From Sodiomyces alkalinus F11 (taxonomy: Eukaryota; Ascomycota; Sordariomycetes; Glomerellales; Plectosphaerellaceae): a stretch of DNA of 64,000 nucleotides. The DNA lies in NCBI RefSeq assembly GCF_003711515.1, contig NW_021167089.1, forward strand, positions 317,296-381,295. The letters run 5' to 3'. A model generated the notes under the pieces. That model ran no database searches. It was not told where the DNA came from and saw only the letters and a list, made by a program, of their open reading frames with translations. Below, one piece after another: positions 1-9,708 of the stretch (positions are counted from its first letter, which is position 1; the number at the start of each line of letters is the position of its first letter). The translations under genes were made by a program, and so were the position numbers.

Positions 1-1079
1 TCATGAGAGACCCGCAGATAGTAAAGCCCAGGACGAAGCGACGGGAATCCTGTGCAGCGAGCACTTCTCTCGCGTATCTCCCAAGGTCGAGCCATGCCTC
101 CGACGCTTTGTCTGCGGATGGGTTGCTCTTCAGCTCTCCAGCCACGAGAACTTGGGACCAGTGGCATCTCGAGTCCTTCTGAGCTTGAGCATCATTCATG
201 AACCCTATGTCCATTTTCCGTCTCCCCACAGAACCATGAATCGGCTCGTTGGGCTTTGCCAAGGGTCTTCTTCCGCATCGACGGGTTGGGCTCGACTGCT
301 GGCCATCCGCGAATGCCGTAAGCTTCTCGATGAAGCCCGCAAACCAGCTCAGGACTTCATCCTGGTTCGCATCTTTGGGCCACCCCTCCCAACCATCCTC
401 AAACTTTGGCCCGCTACCCTCGAGGCACTGGTTAAAGAAAGCCTTGGATGCAGTCTCCAAACTGACCACGCCTCCAAAGTATGTGTCGTGGAAGTTGCGG
501 AGCCCGACATACATAGGGCCAAGCTCCTCCTTCAGCACATCATCGACATATTTGCGATGCTCGGATGAGTTCGGGAAGCTGCTGGTGTTACGCAGCCATG
601 GCGTTTGTTGGAGAGAAGACACAATCAAACGAGGAGGCGGCGTGGGCTCAACAACGGCGCTGTAGACTTGATGCCAAATAGAGGAATCGTCGGGGTGGTT
701 GGCGAGAGCAGATGTCAGAAGGGGCTTGATCCGGTCGAAGTCAAAGTCGTCCGAGAGGAGCGAGAGCTCAAGCCGCAGTAGGTCGCTTCGAAGGCTACCG
801 CGACCTGTCGTCGCAGGTAGGAGGTCGGCAGCTGGGAGGTTTTGTGCCGCTCTCAGACAAGATAGGACAACTTTCCGGAGATCTGCATGGTAATCAGAGA
901 CGGAGTCTCGTACAAAGTTGCTCAGTTTGCTTACCTTGATGCTCCAGCTGCTCAATTGCGGCTGGAGTGCAGGTGGCGCCCGCGCTGTCGCAAACAGCAA
1001 TGAAGCAGGCGCGGAAGGCATCAAGGCCGTCCCCAATGGGGTTTCCCTGGATGATCTCAGAGCGTAGTAGTTCGTCCAT
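1..1079 (-). CDS. FunK1 fungal-type protein kinase, N-terminal part (runs off left edge)
   Basis: Partial gene read leftwards. Exon 1 is 1079-935 (start MDELLRSEIIQ) and exon 2 runs from 882 to the window edge; the intron 934-883 has a GTAAGC donor and CAG acceptor. Translated sequence includes QTPWLRNTSSFPNSSEHR, KYVDDVLKEELGPMYVGL, then WSQVLVAGELKSN, AWLDLGRYAREVLAAQ and RRFVLGFTICGSLM. The last three blocks are hallmarks of the FunK1 family (Pkinase_fungal), lying in the region before the catalytic HRD and DFG motifs, which are outside the window. FunK1 kinases are greatly expanded in filamentous fungi and their substrates are largely unknown. No stop or frameshift is seen in the visible part (about 340 residues). 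A truncated paralogue lies at 5962-6444 in the same orientation. Confidence 0.85.
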
Positions 1080-1477
1080 CGCGGACGAGATTGTTACGAG
1101 GAAAGAAACTTGACAACATCTGAACGACGCGCCTTTCTGGCATATTGGCCCGTGCGGCCGCGCACACCACTCAACCATCGACAAAATACAGCCACAGCAC
1201 GGGTTTTCCGTGGCGCATACTCGGCGGTCCTCAACCCCGCTCAAATTATGTGGTCAGACATGCACGGGCCACAACCCCGACACCGTAATTTTGGATCCCC
1301 GCTCCTTTGCGGAGTCCGAACTGAGCGAGCGGGGTATCGCGCCACCCCGAGGGTCGGCATCTGCCGACTCCAAATACAGATCAAGGACCGCTGCCACGGC
1401 GGTTGGTTCGAAAATCCCTTTCTTTCTTTGTCAATCGGAGCGGAGACACCTTCACAGCTTCGTAATCACCAATAGCC
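1080..1477. promoter_or_regulatory. Divergent intergenic region between FunK1 and methyltransferase
   Basis: Shared upstream region of the minus-strand FunK1 gene (start 1079) and the plus-strand methyltransferase (start 1478). It contains CACGGGCCACAA at 1263-1274, a 12-mer also found upstream of the second FunK1 copy (6553-6564) and inside the hairpin at 11275-11322. No clear TATA element was recognised. Confidence 0.4.
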
Positions 1478-2997
1478 ATGGCAGCAGAAGCTCAACCGGG
1501 CGCAGCGCCCCTCGAGATCGACGACGATGCGGTGCGTAACGAGCGTGCGGTTACGGGAAGAATTTTCCTGACGTGGACACAGCAGACTCGACGAACACTA
1601 CTGGAACGTAAGAGGCAACCCCGGTGCTGGCAAGGTCTCGCCGACGATGAGGCTGACGCATGGATTGAAGGAGCTTCGCGACCACCTCACTCGCACCCAG
1701 CGTGCTGGACTACAAGTTTGTGCATGGACGTCGCTTCCACGCGTACAAGGAGGGAGGTGAGCTGGATTGTCATCAGTACCAAGATCATGGAACACTGCTA
1801 ATTGCAGCAGCATATGTGATGCCCAACGACGACGTCGGTTCTCGCCACCCCGGTACACCTTGGAAGGGAAAGTAGGCTCACGTGAACTGGCGCATGTAGG
1901 ATGAGCAGGACCGTCTGGACCTGGCGCATCTGATGAACGTCAAAGCTATCGGCAACAAGCTCTACCTAGCGCCTCTCGATGCGGCCAGGGTGCAAAGGAT
2001 CCTCGATCTGGGTACTGGAACGGGCATCTGTGAGTGATGGGGTGCACTAACATCTGGTTCTGTCCGATTGTTGACGCGACATGCGTACAGGGGCGATTGA
2101 AATGGGCGAGGAGTTTCCTGGAGCCGAAGTCAGTCCCCCCGAAGTTAGAGCCAAGCGAAGACTAACAATATCCACAGGTGCTGGGCAACGATCTGAGTCC
2201 AATTTAACCCGAGTGGTGCGTGCTCATAACTTGTCGCCGGGCGATCGTCAGTCATGCTCACCAGTATTTCGTCTTCCAGGGTCCCTCCTAACGTCAAGTT
2301 CGAGGTCGACGACGTGGAGGCCGAATGGACTCACTCTGAAAAGTTTGACTTCGTCTTCTGCCGCTACATGTCTGCGGGCATCTGGAAGTGGCCGGAGTTT
2401 GTCAAGAGGGTGTTTGGGTTCGTGGTCTCTCACGGAATCTGACCTTCTTTTACTCGCCCCCTTGCTGACACGCAACACCGCAGCGGCGTCGCCCCAGGCG
2501 GCTGGGCCGAGTTCCAAGACTACGACATGCGCTACTTCTCGGAGGACGGCTCCCTCACTGAGAAGCACCACACCAAGAAGTGGATCGACACGCTCCTCGG
2601 GGCCGCGGCCAAGGTCGGCCGCGAGCCGATCCCGGGCGTCAAGCTGCGTGAGTGGGCGGAGGAGGCCGGGTTTGAGAACGTTACCGAAAAGGTGTTCCGG
2701 ATGCCCATCGGGCCCTGGGCCAAGAATCCGGACCTGAAGCAGGTCGGACACATCAACTTGGTCCAGGTGCTCCAGGGGCTTGAGGCCTTTTCGCTGCGCC
2801 TCTTCTGCGACGTCGAGGGGTGGGACGAGGCGGAGGTGACGGTGCTGCTGGCCAACGTGAGGAAAGAGCTCCAGTCGGGTGCTTTCCACGCGCAGATCAA
2901 GCTGTGAGTAAACCGGTCGTCTCTCGGCAGTTGATTGATGACGCTAACAGGTCTCAGCCACGTCGTGTACGGCCAGAAGCCGGGGACTGCCGCTTGA
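1478..2997 (+). pseudogene. LaeA-like SAM-dependent methyltransferase with one in-frame stop
   Basis: Ten exons can be traced: 1478-1535, 1583-1607, 1671-1756, 1811-1833, 1900-2029, 2091-2128, 2178-2215, 2280-2417, 2484-2903 and 2958-2997. They sum to 332 codons in one frame. Recognisable blocks in order: acidic start with DDDA, LDYKFVHGRRFHAYKEG, the SAM-binding motif I ILDLGTGTGIWAIEMG, GAEVLGNDLSPI, PPNVKFEVDDVEAEW, GGWAEFQDYDMRYFSEDGSL and the C-terminal HVVYGQKPG. This is the order of LaeA-like/TAM methyltransferases linked to secondary metabolism and development. One codon is TAA (2205-2207) between LSPI and PEW, where family members usually have Gln; CAA to TAA is a RIP-type change. 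Everything else is intact, so decay is recent, or the stop is a sequencing error. Small-exon boundaries are less certain. Confidence 0.75.
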
Positions 2998-5062
2998 GGG
3001 CGAGTACAGACGTATCATGCAGGCGGCGGATAGCGTGGTGACTTCGATGTTGAGCTGTATACCGTATGGCTAGAGTGTCAATTCTGGATGGATAGCCTCC
3101 ATGCTATCGAACGCATGATCGCCACCGTCCCCAATGATCGTTTGATGGACCACTGAGACGTACCTCAAGGAGTCAGAAGATGCCCACGAAGCTACCTTCC
3201 ACGACCGAGCCTTGAAAGTGACGAATGTCGTCAATAGTCATGGAGAAGAGGGCAGCCGGCCCGACGCCTCAAGGAAGAATGAAGAAGCATGAGACTGCAA
3301 GTCAGCATTGAATGTACCGGAAGCGACCCAGCCGATGAACGAACGTGGGGCCCCGGTGTATGCGAGCACTTGAAACCCCTGCACCGTTGGTTGAGCCAAA
3401 TTTTCACCACCCGATTAACCATGGCTGTGGAGGTGGGTGTTGGTGATGACGGTGCTGGTGGTTCTCGCACTTCGACCTGATGATGCTCCAGTGCGACTCT
3501 CGGTGGTATCAGTCCGGCCAGGCAAGCAAACAGGCAAGCAAACTACTGTGCCACTGTGCCTTCCAGCCCCCGCCATCAATTTGAAGGGATAAGCAGGCCA
3601 GATCAAGGTCATCTCGCATCATCATGGACCTTGCCAAAGCCATCCGTGCGCTTCTGCGAGATTATGGGAAAGCCTTTTGGCTTCGCTTCTGCGGATGGTA
3701 AGGGGCCGCCTCCATGAATCCTACCGCTCCGATGCGAACCAGCCGCATTCTCGCGTCATCTCAAATCTGACCTTGGACTGAACGGTCCTTACGATTCGCC
3801 CATGATGCTGTTGCGTCCTGTGGGCGGGCCAATACTCTTCGAGCACCAGCACCGGGGCATGGGACACCCCACCGAATACATGGTCCGGGACCGGCGCTGC
3901 TTCGGGTGGCCTGGGCGGGGTCAACGCGGTGCCGGTCGGCATTCAGTGGGTCTCGGGGCCGACAGCCAGCTGTGTGGCGCTGTTCTCTGTCCCGTGTCCC
4001 TCCGTCGGCATGGTCTCGTACAGTGTGCGATATGCGATGGCGATGCGCGACTGGGATCACGGTGTGTTGACATTGCCGACAGGGTGCGATGGACAGGGCG
4101 TGCCTGGTCAGCCAGCATGCTTAATTTCTTAATCACTCTCCACCACGGAGGAAGCGGGCAAGGTCTCGTGTCTGCCTCGTACCTTGGGTGTCCCTTCTCG
4201 TGGGACGGCCGGACAAAAGAGAGGTCCGGAGGTTATACATATCTCCAATAACCCAGTGTTGCAGACAGAAGCCTTGAAGCTCCGGCTGACGGATGCCTGC
4301 GACTCGAGCGGCTTTCTCAATTTTCTCACAGCCTAGATGCTAGTTGTGAATATTGTGACACGTGGGAAACAATGGGCGAGGGTTCCGATATTGCGTAGAA
4401 CGTCCTACGTTGGTGACAGCTAGCCTACGAAGGAGAGAGATGTAGAGTGAGGGGGCAGGCTGTGTTAGTTAAGACAAACCAGCCTCGGTCGTGGTCCCCC
4501 TAGGGCGACAACCTTCCGCCAATCTGGCCTCAAAAGACTGAGAGAGAATTCAGGAGGAACTCGGGAAAATCAGTCAAGATAAGCCCCACAAGTTGATAAA
4601 ACGCGGAGGGTTTCTCAGCCTGCAGTAACCCGAAGGGGCGGCACAGTACACACCTCACCATGCGCGGCTGGATGATCTCGAATAGACTTTCATTAAGCTA
4701 TGCTACCTGTTCCTTTGCCTAATAACTAATCCTGCCTGATCGGGCCCATGTTTGGTCTGGTTGAGGGATCCGCGACACCGTCCCATGAACCTCAAGGCAT
4801 CACTCTGTAGATGCATCTTACTTTTCAAATCCAAGTCGCAAACCGTACATCGCGGCTTAGCATCATTAGGCAGCTGGTCAAGATGCCCGTCGGCGGAAAT
4901 GCTTAGAGAGGTCGCCGGACGTGTAAAATTCGTGAGTACGCTCTTTCAAGTGAGGGTCATTCGCTGAGAGAGTGAGGGCAGCACCGACACACAAAAAGCA
5001 TCTTCTTGGCCGGTCCTTCGTGTCCTTGGCGAATACGGACAGCACGACACCTTCTAAAAAGC
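2998..5062. other. 2-kb stretch without a supported gene
   Basis: No frame shows convincing coding homology. A short plus-strand stretch near 3925-3965 reads AVPVGIQWVSGPTAS, faintly like allantoate-permease-type MFS transporters, but neighbouring frames do not continue it. The sequence is of ordinary base composition and could contain decayed gene debris. Confidence 0.5.
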
Positions 5063-5961
5063 TCACCTCGCATGGTTGATCATGAGATATCTGGACTGGC
5101 TTCTTTGCCGTTGAGCCATTGGTTCGGCATGTCGCACGGCCTTCCACCACGCTGCAGTAGCAATGATGGCGTCAATGAGACTGTCCCTTCGCTGATAGTA
5201 TCCTTCGAGGGTGTCATCGACCGGCGCGGTCAAAGCAGCAACGAGGCGCTTCTGTGCTGGGCGTTGAGGTGCGCAGGCGGCTGAGTCTACGTCCATAGGC
5301 TGCGAGAATCCGAGGCCCTGGAGTTGGCGTTGGATGTCCTCTACGGCCTGCTCGTCCGTCCACGCGTCTTTGATTCGTTCCATCAACGCCCTTTTGAGTC
5401 TCTGCTTCTCATTCCTCAGCGCACGAACAGCCTCCTGTCGTTCTTTCGATCTATGCGGTAGTCGCTCCACCTCTCCCGCCAGCTCCTTGATGCGGGGATC
5501 GGTGTTGACAGATGCCACCTGCTCAGGAGTTAAATCGATCGGCCGTCGCTTGCTGTTCGCGTGGCCGATGCTGCATCGCCTGCTGCGGTGTTTGGCCGCG
5601 AATTATCGCCCAGGTATCCAGGCGCACATGGCGTCCGAGGTAGTGCTTCTGGAACGGGACAGGACCATCGTGGTCGAGTGCCAGGTTGCGGATAGCATCG
5701 CTAGCATAGGCCACAGACGTTAGAAAGTAGGAGCAGTCAACAGGGTTAAGTAAAGCTTACGGCTACCATCGAGCTCGTTGTACCGAAGGCTGTAGCAGAT
5801 AGTGGTGTACATTCGGCCCAAGATTTCGCCGACCCTCTTGATCCATCCAGCCAGCATCCCATACGAAATGGGTTCCGTCAGGGACATCTCGAAGCCGATG
5901 AAGGTCTTTACAGCCCGACGGAAGAGGGGCACCTCGTCCAGGTCTCTTCGGAGAGGTAGGC
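5063..5961 (-). pseudogene. DUF3435 tyrosine recombinase relic (C-terminal half)
   Basis: Minus-strand fragments of a DUF3435 protein occur in the family order but in different frames. First comes DLDEVPLFRRAVKTFIGFEM, then SYGMLAGWIKRVGEIL and YTTICYSLRYNELDGS (near 5930-5760). After an intron-like gap follow DAIRNLALDHDG, PFQKHYLGRHVRLDTWAIIRG and QTPQQAM (5706-5575). A one-base frameshift near 5575 leads into IGHANSKRRPIDLTPEQVASV and the charged tail to 5063. The N-terminal half is missing; its place is taken by a FunK1 fragment joined at about 5961. DUF3435 proteins are the captain recombinases of Starship mobile elements. This copy cannot encode an active enzyme. An intact relative is at 12799-15440. 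Confidence 0.8.
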
Positions 5962-6444
5962 TGCTCGGATGAGTTCGGGAAGCTGCTGGTGTTGCGAAGC
6001 CATGGGGTTTGTTGGAGGGAAGACGCCGTTGGGCGGGGAGGCGGGGTGGGTTCGGCCACGGCATTGTAGACTTGTTTCCAGAGAAGAATGTCATCGGGTT
6101 CATCGGCAAGGGTCTGCCGCAGGAGAGGTTTGATGCGGTCGAAGTTAAAGTCGTCAGAGGTGACAGCAGCAATGAGTTTCAGGATGTCGGCTTGAAGGGT
6201 CCCGCGATCTGCGTTTAAATGGAGCAGGCCTGCTGCCGAGGTTCCTTAGTCCTAGATACCGGTTAGGAGAGCGTTGTACCCAGCGTTGGATCGGATTACC
6301 TTCGCGACTGAGCTGGTCAATGGCATTTGCAGAGTAGGCGACGCCCTCGCCCTCGCACGCAGAGATGAAGGAAGCACGGAATACATCAAAGACGCTCCCA
6401 ACGGGATTGTCCTTAATGATCTTTGGCCCCTGCAGATCGTCCAT
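5962..6444 (-). pseudogene. Truncated FunK1 kinase fragment, N-terminal only
   Basis: Starts MDDLQGPKIIKDNPVGSVFD at 6444, closely matching the first FunK1 copy (MDELLRSEIIQGNPIGDGLD). It continues, after a probable intron, with LLHLNADRGTLQADILKLIA, SDDFNFDRIKPLLRQTLADE, then QTPWLRNTSSFPNSSEQ, and stops resembling FunK1 at about 5962. From there the DNA is DUF3435. The kinase catalytic region is absent, so this is a dead fragment of about 120 residues. Same orientation as copy 1, about 4.9 kb away. The upstream sequence also resembles that of copy 1 (shared GACGCGCC and CACGGGCCACAA), so the duplication included promoter sequence. Confidence 0.75.
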
Positions 6445-6988
6445 CGCGGACGATGCTCGAGGAAAGCGAGGTGACAGGATTGAAATAAAGACGCGCCACG
6501 TTGACCCGTGCTGGTCGTCGACGCGCAGCCACCCACCAGGTACAGGGCCGGGCACGGGCCACAAGTCTGACCTCAGACTTAATAGCTATGACCTAAGCCG
6601 GAACAGGACCGAGGCACGCTCGGGAAAATTGCGGATGAATGAGATCCTCTTCTCAGGGTTCGGCTTCGTCCAGTGTCTAAGCATTGACTTCATTCGACCC
6701 GAGAGATGGGTTTTACCTTTACCATAAGCAGTCTTTGCGACGAGAAAAGGTCCCGCTTGTCATCATCAGCGAACCCGTCGGACTTTCAAGGGGCAGATGC
6801 TAAAAAATCAGCCATAGAGTGGAGTTGGTGGCTCTTGCACAAAGGGTATGGGAAGGTCCTGAGGAAGAATTCTCACGACTTTCCTTAAACAGATTAACTC
6901 AGAAGCAGAGCAAGGCAGTTGAGCGAGGGGGTAATGAAGTTGACCGCGGAGGGCAATGGCAGATTTATGGAGGTACTTCGTCCCCAAA
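6445..6988. other. Intergenic stretch upstream of the FunK1 fragment
   Basis: Contains the CACGGGCCACAA 12-mer at 6553-6564. No gene is supported; short open frames here have no recognisable domain. Confidence 0.4.
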
Positions 6989-8467
6989 TCAATATCGAAG
7001 CTGTCTATTCACCCACTCATCGCAGTCCATCGCAAGCCACTCAACAAGACCCCGGAGTGGCGGTGGAGGGGGATCTCTGTTGACCAACACCGTTTTCCAG
7101 CCATTATCTCGAACCGCATTTCCCAAGACTCTGACTAACCACTTAACTCCTGGCACGCGGAGGCTCGTCCCCATGATCAACAGCACGTCTGGCTGCTGTC
7201 CGAGATCTTGACGTACTGCCTCAGCAATCAGATCTCCGTCGGGGTGCTCCTCGTTGTAGAGTCGAATATCGGGGAGGAGAATGCCACTCGCGCACCTCCG
7301 TTTCCCTGCATCTATCCTTTCCTTCGCCCTGCCTCCACAGAGGAGGCATTCGCTTCCGGGAGCCACATCGCCAAGCGAAGGCCGAGACACCTGGAGACAG
7401 AGAGAGCATCGCAAAGAATGGACGGAACCATGCAGCTGAACGCAAATAGCAGAACCAGCAGGACCGCAAGGTAGTCCAGCCTTCTCTTCCAGCCCATCGA
7501 TGTTCTGGGTGTAAGTCCTTAGCAGCCGGCCAGTCGATCTCAGCTCGGCGATGAACTCGTGAGTCGATGTAGGTGAGGCAGCATTCACCTTCTCCTGGAA
7601 ATCCCTGACTTTGTCCAGGTACTCCTGAGCCGTGTCGGGGGAACGCAACATAGCGGCGTCGAAGAGCTTTCGAAGACCCTTCCCCTTCCGAGATTTGAAA
7701 TCCTAGACTAATTAGCTTTAGGACGTGTGAACACGGAGAAGTTACTCAACTGGTAGACCTGCTTGTGTGCTGATCCCTGCGCCCGTCACCACAATCCACC
7801 GTTCCCCTCGTACCTGCTGTGCTGGTAAGCAGGCAGGAGACGGTGAGGAGAACGGGGACACATTCACGGTCTCCGACTGATGTCCAGTCGCTCGACTACT
7901 GTCGTCGTCGGTGATGGCCTCTGCGAGGGGGGTAGACCGCTGTCGGCCAAGGGCCAAGGCCTCAGGGGCTGTGCCCGGCTGATGGAAGGGGCCGCTCCCG
8001 TCCTCGATGACGATGGCCTCGCGGGGAGGAGAGGTGTCCTTGTCGATGTCCTCGGGAGGAGAGGCGTCCTTGACCTTGCAGATAGACAAGGAGTCCTCGT
8101 CGTCGTTGATGATGATGACCTCGGGAGGGGAGGCGTCCTTGACGATAACTTTGCGGGGAGGCAAGGGGTCCCCGTCGTCGTCGATGATGATGTCCTCGGG
8201 AGGGGAGGCGTCCTTGACGATAACTTTGCTGGGAGGCAAGGGGTCCTCGTCGTCGTCGATGATGATGACATCGGCAGGGGAGGCTTCCTTGACGACAACC
8301 TTACGGGGTGGCAAGGAGTCCTCGTCGTCGTCGATGATGACCTCGGGAGGGGAGGAGTCCTCGATGACCTCAAAATAGGGCTCTCCCCACTTCTGGCGGT
8401 TGCGAGCTCGCTCAGCGTCATTGAACGCGCGACTGCGCTTGCGGCGGGAGTTTGCTGTGTAGGCCAT
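6989..8467 (-). CDS. Sirtuin (Sir2 family) with N-terminal tandem SIM-like repeats
   Basis: Two exons, 8467-7751 and 7702-6989, joined over a 48-bp intron (7750-7703) that splits VTGAGISTQAGLP from DFKSRKGKGL; 476 residues. The Sir2 core is complete: NAD-binding GAGIS, TQNIDGLEEKAG, the LHG catalytic His, two CxxC zinc pairs (CSLC and CLLC), GILLPDIRLYNEEHP and MGTSLRVPGVKWLV. The last block resembles the Hst3/Hst4 group of NAD-dependent deacetylases, whose members act on H3 K56 acetyl. Before the core, about residues 35-150 carry at least four copies of a unit of about 25 residues built on [ED]VIIIDDDEDP-LPP: a hydrophobic strand followed by an acidic run, the form of SUMO-interacting motifs. 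An in-frame upstream ATG at 8560 would add 31 residues; 8467 was chosen because a basic stretch (SRRKRSR, a likely nuclear signal) follows directly. Confidence 0.85.
8000..8380 (-). repeat. Tandem coding repeat of SIM-like units in the sirtuin
   Basis: Four to five degenerate copies of a unit of about 75 bp encode the sequence [PPE]VIIIDDDEDPLPPRKVIVKDAS with variation. Copies are near 8345-8320, 8280-8245, 8205-8165 and 8130-8095, with a shorter AIVIEDGSG copy near 8015. DNA identity between copies is high, so the array arose by internal duplication. Confidence 0.8.
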
Positions 8468-8772
8468 GATTGAAGGATCAGTCGAAGACTTAGGAGAGAA
8501 GAAGCTGATGGCTAGGTGCGAGATTCCGGGGGATGTGGCCTCGCTTTCATAGACAGGCACGAGACGACCGCTCCCAACGGGCCGAGTTCACGGTATGTTG
8601 GTGGCGTCGCGAAGGCCTGCGCCTTGGGAGGACTCTGCCTTGGCCAGACGGTTTGGCGATCCGCTGGTGCCGGGTAGGAGCGGTGCTCGCGGAAGAGTGA
8701 GCGAAGCGTGGATGATGACCCGAGAGCGAGACGACGTGTCTGATACCCTCGCTATGCGCGCTTCTCAGATAC

Positions 8773-9708
8773 CTAGGATGCTTCGTCGTCCACCCGGCGT
8801 CTTTTGAAGGGCCTCTCCGCTGCGTCGCCATGTCCCTCGAGATGTTGCATCGCTTCCGCAGCTCGGATGCGACTCAGCGCCATCTCGGCTAGCTTGTCTC
8901 GCTGTATCTCGACAATGTCAAACGCGTGGAGCCCATTGTCAACCAGGTTGTCAACCACAGGGTCAATCACTTCCACGTCGTCGTCGCTGTCCATGCTGCC
9001 GTCCACGTCGTCCACATCATCGTCGTCATCATCGTCCACACTGGCGCCCACACCGTTGCTCATACCGTCGCCACCGTCGCCAGCACCGCCTGCTCCATCG
9101 CCTACATCATAATAGGCCTTGTCACTTGCATCTCGCGGCTGTGACAGCAATGCGACGAGGGCTTCTTGAAGCGAGATGACGATGTCGTATAGCTGAGATG
9201 CTTCCTCGTAGTGCTCTTGGGCTGTAGGGTCGCCGATGGTTGTGGCCATGAACTCGGTGTAGGATCGAAGAGCCTTGGATGCTGCGGTACTCCTCTGTTC
9301 CAAGCATTGCCTTTTGATGGAGTTGAGCAACGTTGGGTCGTCTGAAAGAATAGTGATCTCGTCGCTGTAGCCATGAATGAAGCTGGACCTGTCCTTGTTT
9401 CTCTCATCTAAGCGGGCGATTTCTGTGTCGCTGTACGATTCAAGCACCTTGGATGCTGCCGCGCTCTTCCGTTGCAGGCACTGCCTTTTGACGGATGCGA
9501 GAAACGTTGTCTGATCTGGGAAAATTGTGATTGGTTCGTTGTTGTTGAGCCATTCTTCCTCGAGCACTCTAATGCGAGGATGGCGTGCGGCGAAATTATC
9601 GATTGTATCGTCGCTGGCATTGCTGCACCTCGGAGAGCCGTCGGAGGTATGCTGAATTTGGGTGGTGGCGACAGGGTCGCTTTGACACAGCGAAGGAGCA
9701 GCTTCCAT
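8773..9708 (-). CDS. Hypothetical acidic protein with duplicated Cys-containing module
   Basis: Single open frame of 311 residues starting MEAAPSLCQS at an ATG, directly upstream of the sirtuin in the same orientation. No known domain is recognised. A module of about 70 residues occurs twice in tandem: once around FLASVKRQCLQRKSAAASKV (about residue 70) and again around LLNSIKRQCLEQRSTAASKA (about residue 125). Each copy is preceded by an [IT]xIxxDxTxL stretch. A long Asp-rich tract (about residues 225-250) follows, and the C-terminus ends PFKRRRVDDEAS, a classical basic nuclear signal. The acidic tract plus nuclear signal suggest a nuclear, possibly chromatin-associated, protein. Pairing with the sirtuin is only positional. 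Confidence 0.6.
   Translation of the reverse strand: MEAAPSLCQSDPVATTQIQHTSDGSPRCSNASDDTIDNFAARHPRIRVLEEEWLNNNEPITIFPDQTTFLASVKRQCLQRKSAAASKVLESYSDTEIARLDERNKDRSSFIHGYSDEITILSDDPTLLNSIKRQCLEQRSTAASKALRSYTEFMATTIGDPTAQEHYEEASQLYDIVISLQEALVALLSQPRDASDKAYYDVGDGAGGAGDGGDGMSNGVGASVDDDDDDDVDDVDGSMDSDDDVEVIDPVVDNLVDNGLHAFDIVEIQRDKLAEMALSRIRAAEAMQHLEGHGDAAERPFKRRRVDDEAS

Noticed and set aside
3925..4135. Possible MFS transporter relic (AVPVGIQWVSGPTAS)
   Set aside because: Only one short stretch is suggestive; no neighbouring transmembrane pattern in any frame.
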